From the NCBI GenBank assembly GCA_002366755.1, contig DFBV01000104.1, forward strand, positions 1-5,896: a stretch of DNA of 5,896 bases, given 5' to 3'. The stretch comes from Anaerolineales bacterium UBA3071 (GTDB taxonomy: Bacteria > Chloroflexota > Anaerolineae > UBA3071). The notes under the pieces are model-generated. The model saw only the letters and a list, made by a program, of their open reading frames with translations, was not told the origin of the DNA and did not search any database. Made by a program: the position numbers and the translations under genes. Numbering within the stretch: the first letter of the stretch is position 1; every line of letters starts with the position of its first letter. Below, one piece after another: positions 1-5,316 of the stretch.

Positions 1-412
1 CGGCATCCCAGATGAAGTTGTCAAGGACAATCTCCAACCAGTTGTCAGGCATGGACCCAGGCTGCCATTCGGCTGGCAAGTCTGGCTCGTTGTTCGTCTC
101 GAAGTAGCGCACGCCATGCTGAATCAGGCGACGGACAGCATCCACCTGCCGCCCCTTCAGGTGGCCTGGATTGGGCCTGTCTCGCCACATGCGCACAACG
201 GGCATGATGTCGGCTTCCAGCAACCGCTGGCACAACTCCAGGGAGCTGCAGCCACCATCGTCCAGTAGCTTCACCCACTTGATGTTCATCGCCCGCAGCT
301 CGTCAATCCAGAAGTCCAAATCTGATCCGGTGGGATGATACAGGCTAGCCGACCAGTGTAGCCCGCGGCCGTTATCTGCCTGGGGACGGGGAAAATCCTG
401 AATACGCATCAT
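1..412 (-). CDS. Partial glycosidase-like TIM-barrel protein (N-terminal part)
   Basis: This is the first 137 codons of a gene that runs off the left edge. Translation begins MMRIQDFPRP and contains GLHWSASLYHPTG, then alternating strand and helix segments (MNIKWVKLLDDGG, ADIMPVVRMW, GVRYFETNNEPDLPAEW). The NEPD segment resembles the Asn-Glu-Pro acid/base motif at the end of beta-strand 4 in clan GH-A glycoside hydrolases, so a retaining glycosidase or a related sugar-binding TIM barrel is the best guess; the exact family cannot be told. No signal peptide or membrane segment is visible, and the barrel starts almost at once. An AGGAGG at 418-423 lies 5 bases before the ATG at 412 and 8 bases before a second in-frame ATG at 409, so either could be used. 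It lies downstream of the membrane glycosyltransferase and may share its transcript or use the promoter at 452-480. The substrate and the C-terminal nucleophile are not visible. Confidence 0.72.
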   Translation of the reverse strand, partial: MMRIQDFPRPQADNGRGLHWSASLYHPTGSDLDFWIDELRAMNIKWVKLLDDGGCSSLELCQRLLEADIMPVVRMWRDRPNPGHLKGRQVDAVRRLIQHGVRYFETNNEPDLPAEWQPGSMPDNWLEIVLDNFIWDA

Positions 413-494
413 GCTTGCCTCCTGCCTGCCGGATTTGCATATCCTGACGTGAGTATAGCACACCTTGTGCCAAGGAGCAACGGGATGTCCTCAT
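372..494 (-). CDS. Candidate small ORF, 40 codons, overlapping the glycosidase start
   Basis: This ORF begins at the ATG of repeat copy 1, with the AGGAGG of copy 2 placed 8 bases upstream. Its first 28 residues match the start of the small ORF at 409-579 at most positions (shared LAQGVLYSRQ and QAGG). It then reads out of frame through the first 40 bases of the glycosidase gene to a TAA at 372-374. It has no recognisable domain. It is most easily explained as a by-product of the duplication, although translation here could affect glycosidase initiation. Confidence 0.1.
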   Translation of the reverse strand: MRTSRCSLAQGVLYSRQDMQIRQAGGKHDAYSGFSPSPGR

Positions 495-579
495 TAGTCT
501 CGCCTCCTGCCTGCCGGGTTTGCACACTCTGCCGTGAGTAGAGCACACCTTGTGCCAAGTAGCAACGGGATGTCCTCAT
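409..579 (-). CDS. Candidate small ORF, 56 codons, between glycosyltransferase and glycosidase
   Basis: The ATG at 579 follows the glycosyltransferase stop by nine bases and has GAGG seven bases upstream, partly inside the preceding TGA. The peptide begins MRTSRCYLAQGVLYSRQSVQ and ends NPAGRRQA. Its TGA (409-411) overlaps the glycosidase ATG (410-412) as ATGA, the arrangement seen in translationally coupled genes. Against it being a real protein: it lies wholly within the two 79-base repeats, which are read in different frames, and I recognise no domain. It could be a coupling leader peptide or chance. Confidence 0.2.
   Translation of the reverse strand: MRTSRCYLAQGVLYSRQSVQTRQAGGETNEDIPLLLGTRCAILTSGYANPAGRRQA
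417..495. repeat. 79-bp direct repeat, copy 1 (promoter/leader unit)
   Basis: It is a direct repeat of 502-580 with the same length and no gaps. By hand alignment there are 7 mismatches in 79 positions (about 91% identity). On the minus strand the unit begins AATGAGGACATCCCG and ends with GGCAGGCAGGAGGC. It therefore carries an ATG, the promoter-like elements and a Shine-Dalgarno sequence. This copy directly precedes the glycosidase-like start codon. Confidence 0.9.
452..480 (-). promoter_or_regulatory. Predicted sigma-70-type promoter of the glycosidase-like gene (copy 1)
   Basis: On the minus strand, TTGCTC (475-480) and TATACT (452-457) are separated by exactly 17 bases, and a TGC just before the -10 gives an extended -10 element. 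Transcription would begin near 445, leaving a leader of about 33 bases before the ATG at 412, with AGGAGG inside it. The spacer contains the inverted repeat CCTTG-TGC-CAAGG (463-475, plus strand), a possible operator. This is prediction by motif only. Confidence 0.45.
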
Positions 580-580
580 T
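502..580. repeat. 79-bp direct repeat, copy 2
   Basis: This is the upstream partner of 417-495, six bases away from it. It starts eight bases after the stop codon of the glycosyltransferase gene. It keeps the AGGAGG (503-508), and here that lies 8 bases before the ATG at 494 in copy 1. The -10 hexamer is degraded relative to copy 1. A local tandem duplication is the simplest origin. Confidence 0.9.
537..565 (-). promoter_or_regulatory. Weaker promoter-like copy in the upstream repeat (copy 2)
   Basis: This is the counterpart of the promoter at 452-480 in the second 79-base repeat: TTGCTA (560-565), a 17-base spacer, and TCTACT (537-542) with the same extended TGC. The second base of the -10 hexamer is C instead of A, and the outermost pair of the spacer inverted repeat is lost (CAAGT instead of CAAGG). 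It is therefore probably a weaker or decayed promoter. Confidence 0.28.
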
Positions 581-588
581 GCTATTCC

Positions 589-2334
589 TCACAGCGGTTC
601 GACCCGCGTCAGGACAAAGATCATGCGCCCGCTGCGCTCGTAGAACACCGCCTCGACGTGAGGAACAAGACCCGCCTCAGCCGCCAGCCGGTCAAAAACC
701 TCGCGTCGGCCACGGAACACCGTCTCCTCGGGCACGTGAAACAGGTAGACGTTCGACGGATCGTCAAGGAAGAAGCGCAATCGCTCGACGAAACCCGCAT
801 CGGGCGCATCGAGCTGTTCGTAACCGAAGACCTCCGCTGGCTGCACGCGACCAGCGGTGAGAAAGTACAGAGGTGCCTCCATTCCCCAGTCAAGCACCAG
901 CGGTGAGCGCACGTCGTGGGCATCCAGGTACTCTGCTAAATCATAGATGGCATCGGAGTGCGCCGCATGACCGCCGCTGGCCGCCAGCGCCCGGTGATAC
1001 CGCACTGTTACCCACAGGTCACCAGCCCCCCACCAGATCAAGGCGACCAAGACAGGTACGAGCAACGCCCGTCCGCCCCGGCGGGCCCGTCCGCCCCAGC
1101 GCAGCAAACCGTCAGCGATAGCACCAACGGCCAAGAAAACAAAGGGCAGCAGAATGGCATAATGAGTGATGAAGAGATCGGAGACGGTAAAGCTACTCTG
1201 AACGACGAACAGGAAGCAGAAAGCGAGAGACAAGAGAGCCAAGGGATGAGGGATGAGAAACGAGGGACGAGGTCGGCGACGCAGTCCCAAAAGTGAGATC
1301 AGGAGCGAGAGAGCGATGAGGCCAATGGCCAGCCAGGGAGCTGCACCGTTGGCGATGCCGTCGCCCAGGTACCAGAAATGGTCGCCCCGCAACAGCGCCA
1401 GCAATTGCTTCACCCGTCCCACGAAGTTGGCTCCAAAGGCGGTGTTGCGCACGCCGTAGTACGAGGAGTCCAGATTGCCGAAGATAGAGACCAGCGTGCC
1501 GCCTGTGCGGAAGTTGAACAGGATCAACGGAGTCAGGGGAAACACGAAGCAAAGCACACTCAGGGCCAAACGCCGAGCGCTCAGGGACAAGGAACGAGAG
1601 GTGAGGGATGGGGAATGGCAGCCGGAAGAAAAAGAGGAAGTGTCAGATCCCGCCCTCAACGCGTTGCCTATCCACCGACCCAGTTGGCTGATGGCGCAGA
1701 CGCCAATGATCGCCCCGATAATCCAGACGAAGAGGAGCTTGGCATAGATCCCCAGTCCCCACAGGAAGGCAGTGACGTAGAGATCACGGGGCCGACGATG
1801 GCGCCACCACCGCAGCGCGGTCAGCGTGCTGGCTGCAGCCAGCGTCGCCGTCACGTTGGTGACGAAGATGCCCTGACGGCTCCAGAAGACAAACGAGGGA
1901 TTGACCGCCAGCAGCAGGGTGGCCATCGCCGCCGCGCGGCGACCGAAGGCCTCCTTGGCCAAGAGGTACAGCAGCACCAGCGTCGCCGACGCTGTCAGCA
2001 ACGGCAACAGCCTCAGCGCAGGCACGCTGACGCCGAACAAGGCCAGGAAGGGGATGGCCATGTAGACGTTGAGTGCGCCGATGTAGTCCTGCACCATGAG
2101 CGGCAACAGTGAAGAGCCCAGAGGGAGGCCAGCGCCGCGAAATGCTGTCACAGGCAGGCCCCGCAGGAGCTGTAGAGCGTTGTTCCCTGCTTCCTTCGCT
2201 TCGTCGTAGTGCAGGCCAGGCAATCCCAGTTGATGGCCACCCAAAGCCAAAAACAGCGCCAGTGCAAGAGCCAACAGCAGGCCGTCCACACGCCAAAGGC
2301 GAAAGCGCTCACGTTCAGACGTTGGTGTCTGCAT
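589..2334 (-). CDS. Polytopic membrane glycosyltransferase, GT39/PMT_2-like
   Basis: This 581-residue protein resembles the GT39/PMT_2 group, which transfers sugars from polyprenyl-phosphate donors on the outer face of the membrane. Residues 18-38 form the first membrane segment, followed by LHYDEAKEAGNNALQLLRG; Asp44-Glu45 match the acidic pair of the first external loop that is catalytic in this group. About ten hydrophobic helices follow up to residue 440, and residues 449-581 are a soluble C-terminal domain. Two loops (about residues 240-252 and 355-371) are encoded by heptanucleotide-repeat tracts and look inserted. The chosen ATG (2334) has only a weak upstream purine stretch (GGTAGG, 10 bases away). 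It lies 241 bases after the FecR-like gene and nine bases before the small ORF at 579. The acceptor could be protein, lipid or glycan; the sequence does not say which. Confidence 0.85.
   Translation of the reverse strand: MQTPTSERERFRLWRVDGLLLALALALFLALGGHQLGLPGLHYDEAKEAGNNALQLLRGLPVTAFRGAGLPLGSSLLPLMVQDYIGALNVYMAIPFLALFGVSVPALRLLPLLTASATLVLLYLLAKEAFGRRAAAMATLLLAVNPSFVFWSRQGIFVTNVTATLAAASTLTALRWWRHRRPRDLYVTAFLWGLGIYAKLLFVWIIGAIIGVCAISQLGRWIGNALRAGSDTSSFSSGCHSPSLTSRSLSLSARRLALSVLCFVFPLTPLILFNFRTGGTLVSIFGNLDSSYYGVRNTAFGANFVGRVKQLLALLRGDHFWYLGDGIANGAAPWLAIGLIALSLLISLLGLRRRPRPSFLIPHPLALLSLAFCFLFVVQSSFTVSDLFITHYAILLPFVFLAVGAIADGLLRWGGRARRGGRALLVPVLVALIWWGAGDLWVTVRYHRALAASGGHAAHSDAIYDLAEYLDAHDVRSPLVLDWGMEAPLYFLTAGRVQPAEVFGYEQLDAPDAGFVERLRFFLDDPSNVYLFHVPEETVFRGRREVFDRLAAEAGLVPHVEAVFYERSGRMIFVLTRVEPL
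1224..1272. repeat. Degenerate heptanucleotide repeat tract inside the glycosyltransferase gene (tract A)
   Basis: On the plus strand seven consecutive 7-base units can be laid out: CGAGAGA, CAAGAGA, GCCAAGG, GATGAGG, GATGAGA, AACGAGG, GACGAGG. They share a purine-rich consensus close to GAYGAGG. On the coding strand they read CCTCRTC and encode about residues 355-371 (including PSFLIPHPLALLSL) in a loop between two membrane helices. The frame stays open through the tract. Confidence 0.7.
1586..1613. repeat. Degenerate heptanucleotide repeat tract inside the glycosyltransferase gene (tract B)
   Basis: There are four plus-strand heptads in the same phase and with the same consensus as tract A: GACAAGG, AACGAGA, GGTGAGG, GATGGGG, followed by a partial AATGG. 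The coding strand gives a Ser/Leu-rich loop (SPSLTSRSLSLS, about residues 240-252) just before a membrane helix. It is shorter and more degenerate than tract A. Confidence 0.55.
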
Positions 2335-2371
2335 CTTGCCCGTGCCTACCTACATCTGGAATTTCCAAATC

Positions 2372-2469
2372 GGACACAGATTTTCACGGATTGACACGGA
2401 TGAAATTGGATTGTTATGGCGATCAGCCATAAAAATCAGCGTTCATCCGTGGGAATCCGCGTCCTATCT
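2372..2469. repeat. Dispersed imperfect inverted-repeat element, long copy
   Basis: GGACACAGATTTTCACGGAT at the left end is matched in inverted orientation by ATCCGTGGGAATCCGCGTCC at the right end. The centre is a perfect 7-base stem, TTATGGC (2414-2420) and GCCATAA (2426-2432), around a GATCA loop. Inside the left arm CACGGAT occurs twice, ten bases apart (2385 and 2395). The right half (2415-2469) recurs in reverse complement at 3836-3890 with 3 mismatches in 55. No protein is encoded, so it resembles a MITE-like or palindromic intergenic element. It fills most of the 241-base gap between the FecR-like gene and the glycosyltransferase. It is not a good terminator, because no U-run follows the stem on the minus strand. 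Confidence 0.75.
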
Positions 2470-2496
2470 GCTCTGCCTCTCGCATCCTGCAGCCCC

Positions 2497-2513
2497 GCCC
2501 GCCCCAGGCGGGC
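2497..2513. other. GC-rich hairpin downstream of the FecR-like gene
   Basis: A perfect 7-base stem, GCCCGCC (2497-2503) and GGCGGGC (2507-2513), surrounds a 3-base loop about 63 bases after the stop at 2576-2578. It could slow transcription or protect the mRNA end. On the minus strand it is followed by GGGGCTGCAGG with no U-tract, so I do not call it an intrinsic terminator. Confidence 0.35.
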
Positions 2514-2575
2514 CCCGACGCGCCGGAGCATGTCACCGCCCGCCTGCAGATCGTCGGGCACGCCACCGACGGTCT

Positions 2576-3799
2576 CTATCGAGCTGTCAGCCCCACCTCC
2601 GCCACCATGCTTTCGTAGTTGTGGCCGGAAGCGTAGATGCGGATGCTATTGATGTGTGCAGGCTGCGTGGCCTGCAGGGACTGTATCAGGTTTCCAGACT
2701 CGTAGGGGTACCAGACGAAGGAAGGAATCTTCTCCCCGTCCAGGATCGGCCAATTCTGCTCGGGGTCCTGGTAGTAGAAGCCGTGCACCCAGAACCGTTC
2801 CTTGCCGTAGATATCCGTATAGTCCAGGCGCACCATCAGCGGGAACTCGGAGCTCAGATAGCCTCCTCCCGACAAGCTCTGATACATCAGCCGGACGTCG
2901 AGGTGCAGACTGAGGAAATCGTAATCCTGGACATCCTGGTCAATGATCTGGCTGATGCCCGTCTCCGTGTGAATCCCTTCTTCGCCACGCCGAGAGAAGA
3001 ACACAGCCCGTCGGCTACCAATGATCACGATCTCGGCAGCTCCCGCCGCCACATCGGGTGCCTGTTGATAGATGTCAGTCTGCCAGGAAGGGGCGAGAGG
3101 TTCGGTGAAATTGCCGTTGACGATGAGGTTTCGAGCTGCGGGCATGGGCGAAGCTGGCGCCTGTCCCCACGATATCACGGTCCGTTCGCCCAATCCCACG
3201 GTCACCAGCTTGCCAGCCGCGGTGACCTGTGCTTCGCCATATCGAACCGCCACCTCTGTTTCGTCTTCACTGACTTGCACGGAATAGCTGCCAGCAGCCA
3301 ACTCGGCCTGGCAGTGAGGAGTCTGCACCACAAATTCCAGAGGGCGCGCCGCCGGCTGAGCAACGGAAATGCGAGCCCGCCCTTCGAGCACCTCCACCAC
3401 CACGCGAACCGGCTCGGGACTCAGACCAAAGCGAGGTTCTCGAATCTGCCGCAGTGCCAGCTCGCCATTGTTGTAGAGGTGCACAGTGGCCAGGACAGTC
3501 TCACTCTGCTCCCCCTGCCCTATGGTGACCGTGGCGCTGGAGGCATCCTCGCTTCTGACCCGAACCTGCTCGCCAATCTCCCGGCGACTCGTCACCCCAA
3601 GGGCCTTTTCCTCCGCCCGCTCCCACATCAGTGGCGTGCCCTTGATAGGGCTCAGGTGGGCCGAGAGCGGCATGGTGGCGTAGAAGATGTACCAGCGAAT
3701 GCTCAGAGGTACGGCCACCGCCAGAGAGATGAAGATGACGAACGCTATAATCAGGGTAGTCCAGGCAATGCGCTCTGGATTTCGATGCAACAAGGACAC
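2576..3799 (-). CDS. Single-pass membrane protein with FecR-like and C-terminal jelly-roll-like domains
   Basis: The protein has 407 residues. A short basic N-terminus (MSLLHRNPER) is followed by one membrane helix at about 11-32, so the rest is probably outside the cell. Residues about 75-212 look like a FecR-type beta domain: a run of short strands ending VQTPHCQAELAAGSYSVQV, TEVAVRYGEAQVTAAGKLVTVGLGERT. Residues about 223-407 begin NLIVNGNFTEPLAPSW, the usual opening of a carbohydrate-binding-module-like jelly roll, and are rich in aromatic residues. I see no catalytic motif and no sigma-factor gene nearby, so a surface sensing or scaffold role is more likely than classical FecR signalling. 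The start is GTG (3799): an in-frame TAG lies five codons upstream (3812-3814), and AGAAGG is 8 bases before the GTG. The first 35 codons are duplicated at 3891-4002. Confidence 0.72.
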   Translation of the reverse strand: MSLLHRNPERIAWTTLIIAFVIFISLAVAVPLSIRWYIFYATMPLSAHLSPIKGTPLMWERAEEKALGVTSRREIGEQVRVRSEDASSATVTIGQGEQSETVLATVHLYNNGELALRQIREPRFGLSPEPVRVVVEVLEGRARISVAQPAARPLEFVVQTPHCQAELAAGSYSVQVSEDETEVAVRYGEAQVTAAGKLVTVGLGERTVISWGQAPASPMPAARNLIVNGNFTEPLAPSWQTDIYQQAPDVAAGAAEIVIIGSRRAVFFSRRGEEGIHTETGISQIIDQDVQDYDFLSLHLDVRLMYQSLSGGGYLSSEFPLMVRLDYTDIYGKERFWVHGFYYQDPEQNWPILDGEKIPSFVWYPYESGNLIQSLQATQPAHINSIRIYASGHNYESMVAEVGLTAR

Positions 3800-3811
3800 C
3801 TCGCCAACCTT

Positions 3812-4002
3812 CTAGCTTCTGGGAGAACCGAATGGAGATAGGACACGGATTCCCACGGATGAACACTGGTTTTTATGGCTGATCGCCATACGAATGCTCA
3901 GAGGTACGGCCACCGCCAAGAAGATGAAGATGATGAACGCGATAATCAGGATAGTCCAGGCAATGCACTCTGGATTTCGATGCAACAAGGATACCTCGCC
4001 AA
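3812..4002 (-). pseudogene. Truncated duplicate of the 5' end of the FecR-like gene, fused to a repeat
   Basis: Bases 3891-4002 are a gap-free direct copy of 3696-3807 with 8 mismatches in 112 (about 93% identity). They cover the region just before the start codon and 35 codons. The GTG start is GTA here, so the normal start is lost. The reading frame still encodes SLLHRNPECIAWTILIIAF and the rest of the membrane helix, then passes after SIR straight into the repeat as MAISHKNQCSSVGIRVLS and stops at TAG (3812-3814). Read without a stop, the frame extends upstream to an ATG at 4069 inside the acylphosphatase gene, so an 85-residue single-helix peptide is possible. Changes relative to the intact gene include R10C, T15I, V21I and S25F, which suggests relaxed constraint. 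I treat it as a broken gene remnant. Confidence 0.8.
3836..3890. repeat. Dispersed inverted-repeat element, truncated half copy
   Basis: This is the 55-base reverse complement of 2415-2469 with 3 mismatches, running from AGATAGGACACGGATTCCC to TATGGCTGATCGCCATA. Only one arm and the central stem remain. At 3890/3891 it stops abruptly and joins the duplicated 5' fragment of the FecR-like gene. It is therefore either a truncated insertion or a recombination junction. Confidence 0.8.
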
Positions 4003-4020
4003 ACGGCCAAACAACCGGCC

Positions 4021-4329
4021 TCAGAAGCGCACGTTGAAGAAACGAAACTCGCCAGTGGCTGCCTGCCACTCCACGCTCACCTCTTGGACATAGGCCGACC
4101 GCGGCCCCACGCGCAGGCGAGCCAACAACCGCTCAAGGGCTTCGCCAGGGCCTTCAGCGACCACCTCCACTGTACCATCCCACTGATTGCGAACGTACCC
4201 ACCGAGCCCCAGTACGGCAGCTTCCCGCTGCGTGAAGTAGCGGAAGCCAACACCCTGTACTCGCCCCAGCACCACAGCTCGCAGCCGCCTAGTACTCCAG
4301 TACCTTGAACTGGCTTGCTCGTCTGACAT
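4021..4329 (-). CDS. acyP: Acylphosphatase
   Basis: This 102-residue protein hydrolyses carboxyl-phosphate bonds of acyl phosphates (acetyl phosphate, 1,3-bisphosphoglycerate and similar). The family signature is clear: GRVQGVGFRYFTQREA at 22-37, with Arg30 as the phosphate-binding residue, and GYVRNQWDGTVEVVAEG at 44-60, with Asn48 as the residue that positions the nucleophilic water. Family members are usually about 90 residues; the roughly ten extra residues are at the N-terminus (MSDEQASSRYW). The ATG at 4329 has no strong Shine-Dalgarno sequence. The gene starts 22 bases after the radical SAM stop, so it is probably translated from the same mRNA. It is likely cytoplasmic. The bases after its stop hold the truncated FecR-like gene copy. 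Confidence 0.95.
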   Translation of the reverse strand: MSDEQASSRYWSTRRLRAVVLGRVQGVGFRYFTQREAAVLGLGGYVRNQWDGTVEVVAEGPGEALERLLARLRVGPRSAYVQEVSVEWQAATGEFRFFNVRF

Positions 4330-4351
4330 CCAACCAATCTCAGCTCTGGCG

Positions 4352-5296
4352 TCAGCGCGTCAGCCACAGAAGCCGTGGCCGCCGCTTGTCCAACCGCCAC
4401 AGGCCGACTGCCCGCACCGCCGCCACGGCCTCTTCGTACTCAGCCTGCGTGATGCGCCGATCCAGCGCCGGATACTCGTTGGCCCGATAGCACGGACGAT
4501 ACTGGTCCATGACGTTGATGTAGGTGTCCCTCGACACCTCCTCTGCCAGGAAACGGGCAATCTCGCTCGTCCCTGCCAGGCCATTGGGCAACACCAGATG
4601 ACGCACCAACAGTCCCCGCAAGGCGACACCCTGACCATCCAGTGCCAGATCCCCCACCTGACGGTGCATCTCCTTCACAGCCACCTGGTTGACCGTCGGA
4701 TAGTCTTTCACCTTCGAGTACGTACGGCCCACGACTTCGTCGGCATACTTCATGTCCGGCATGTACATGTCGAAAACGCCATCCAGCAGCCGCAGAGCGG
4801 CCATCGAATCGTAGCCGCCGGTGTTGTAGACCAGCGGAAGCCGCAGCCCAGCTTGAGCAGCGATAAGCACGCCCGCCAGGATCTGCGCCACGACGTGACT
4901 GGGCGAAACGAAGTTGACGTTATGACAACTTCCAGCCTGCAGTTCAAGCATCATGGCCGCCAGAGCTTCGGGCTCCACCTCCCGCCCTGTCCCCACCTGG
5001 CTGATGTCGTAGTTCTGACAGTACTGACAATTGAGGTTACAGAGACTGAAGAAGATCGTCCCCGAGCCATTGGTGCCGACCAGCGGATCCTCTTCGCCGA
5101 AATGGGCATGGTGGCTGCACACGACCGCCCGCTCCCCCGTACGGCAGACGCCCACCTCACCCTCCCGCCGGTTGACGCCACACTCTCTGGCGCAGAGGTC
5201 ACATTCCCGCAGACGCTCGTATGACTCGGCGACCCGCTGCTTCAGCTCCCCCGAGCGGAGCAGAGCCACATAGGCCGGTTCGAACCCTTCAGCCAT
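4352..5296 (-). CDS. Radical SAM protein of the PflX family (COG1313-like)
   Basis: This 314-residue protein has the radical SAM cluster motif CNLNCQYC (Cys86, Cys90, Cys93), which holds a 4Fe-4S cluster and SAM to generate the 5'-deoxyadenosyl radical. An N-terminal cysteine set, Cys32, Cys35, Cys39 and Cys51 in LRECDLCARECGVNRREG, probably binds a second metal or Fe-S centre. Both features, along with GTNGSGTIFFSLCNLNCQYCQN, are typical of proteins annotated as PflX or putative pyruvate formate-lyase activating enzyme. The true substrate of this family is not known to me. I see no glycyl-radical enzyme gene in the window, so the PFL label should not be taken literally. The ATG at 5296 has GAGGG six bases upstream and lies 20 bases after the exonuclease-like gene. 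Length is in the normal range for the family, and the protein should be cytoplasmic and oxygen-sensitive. Confidence 0.9.
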   Translation of the reverse strand: MAEGFEPAYVALLRSGELKQRVAESYERLRECDLCARECGVNRREGEVGVCRTGERAVVCSHHAHFGEEDPLVGTNGSGTIFFSLCNLNCQYCQNYDISQVGTGREVEPEALAAMMLELQAGSCHNVNFVSPSHVVAQILAGVLIAAQAGLRLPLVYNTGGYDSMAALRLLDGVFDMYMPDMKYADEVVGRTYSKVKDYPTVNQVAVKEMHRQVGDLALDGQGVALRGLLVRHLVLPNGLAGTSEIARFLAEEVSRDTYINVMDQYRPCYRANEYPALDRRITQAEYEEAVAAVRAVGLWRLDKRRPRLLWLTR

Positions 5297-5316
5297 GAAG
5301 CGCCCTCTGGCTCAAA

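Noticed and set aside
417..580. The two 79-bp repeats as the start of a CRISPR array or as transposon ends
   Set aside because: There are only two copies, separated by six bases and not by spacers of about 30-40 bases. They are direct and not inverted, and no transposase or cas gene is present.
1378..2112. A 244-codon open frame on the plus strand opposite the glycosyltransferase
   Set aside because: The product is dominated by Gln/Arg/Gly runs with no motif, and the minus strand here encodes well-formed membrane helices. It is a shadow frame.
2414..2432. The central hairpin of the long inverted repeat as a terminator for the FecR-like gene
   Set aside because: On the minus strand the U-run lies before the stem and not after it, and the stem is followed by CAATCC. 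The same hairpin recurs as part of a dispersed element, so the repeat explanation is better.
2483..2590. A protein-like stretch on the plus strand (PEHVTARLQIVGHATDGLY) around the end of the FecR-like gene
   Set aside because: It looks coding at first sight, but it has no start with a ribosome-binding site, soon meets a TAG, and overlaps the end of the better supported minus-strand gene. At most it is a fragment of something lost.
2336..3841. A 501-codon open frame on the plus strand opposite the FecR-like gene
   Set aside because: It runs through the intergenic inverted repeat and then antisense to a gene with a clear membrane helix and domains. Its translation is His/Arg/Pro-rich with no recognisable motif, as expected of the complement of a G+C-rich gene.
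4003..4020. The GGCC...GGCC pairing just after the acylphosphatase stop as a terminator
   Set aside because: The stem is only four bases with no U-tract; it is too weak to support.
4598..5224. A 208-codon open frame on the plus strand opposite the radical SAM gene
   Set aside because: The minus strand encodes the full cysteine motifs of a PflX-type protein. The antisense product has no recognisable domain.
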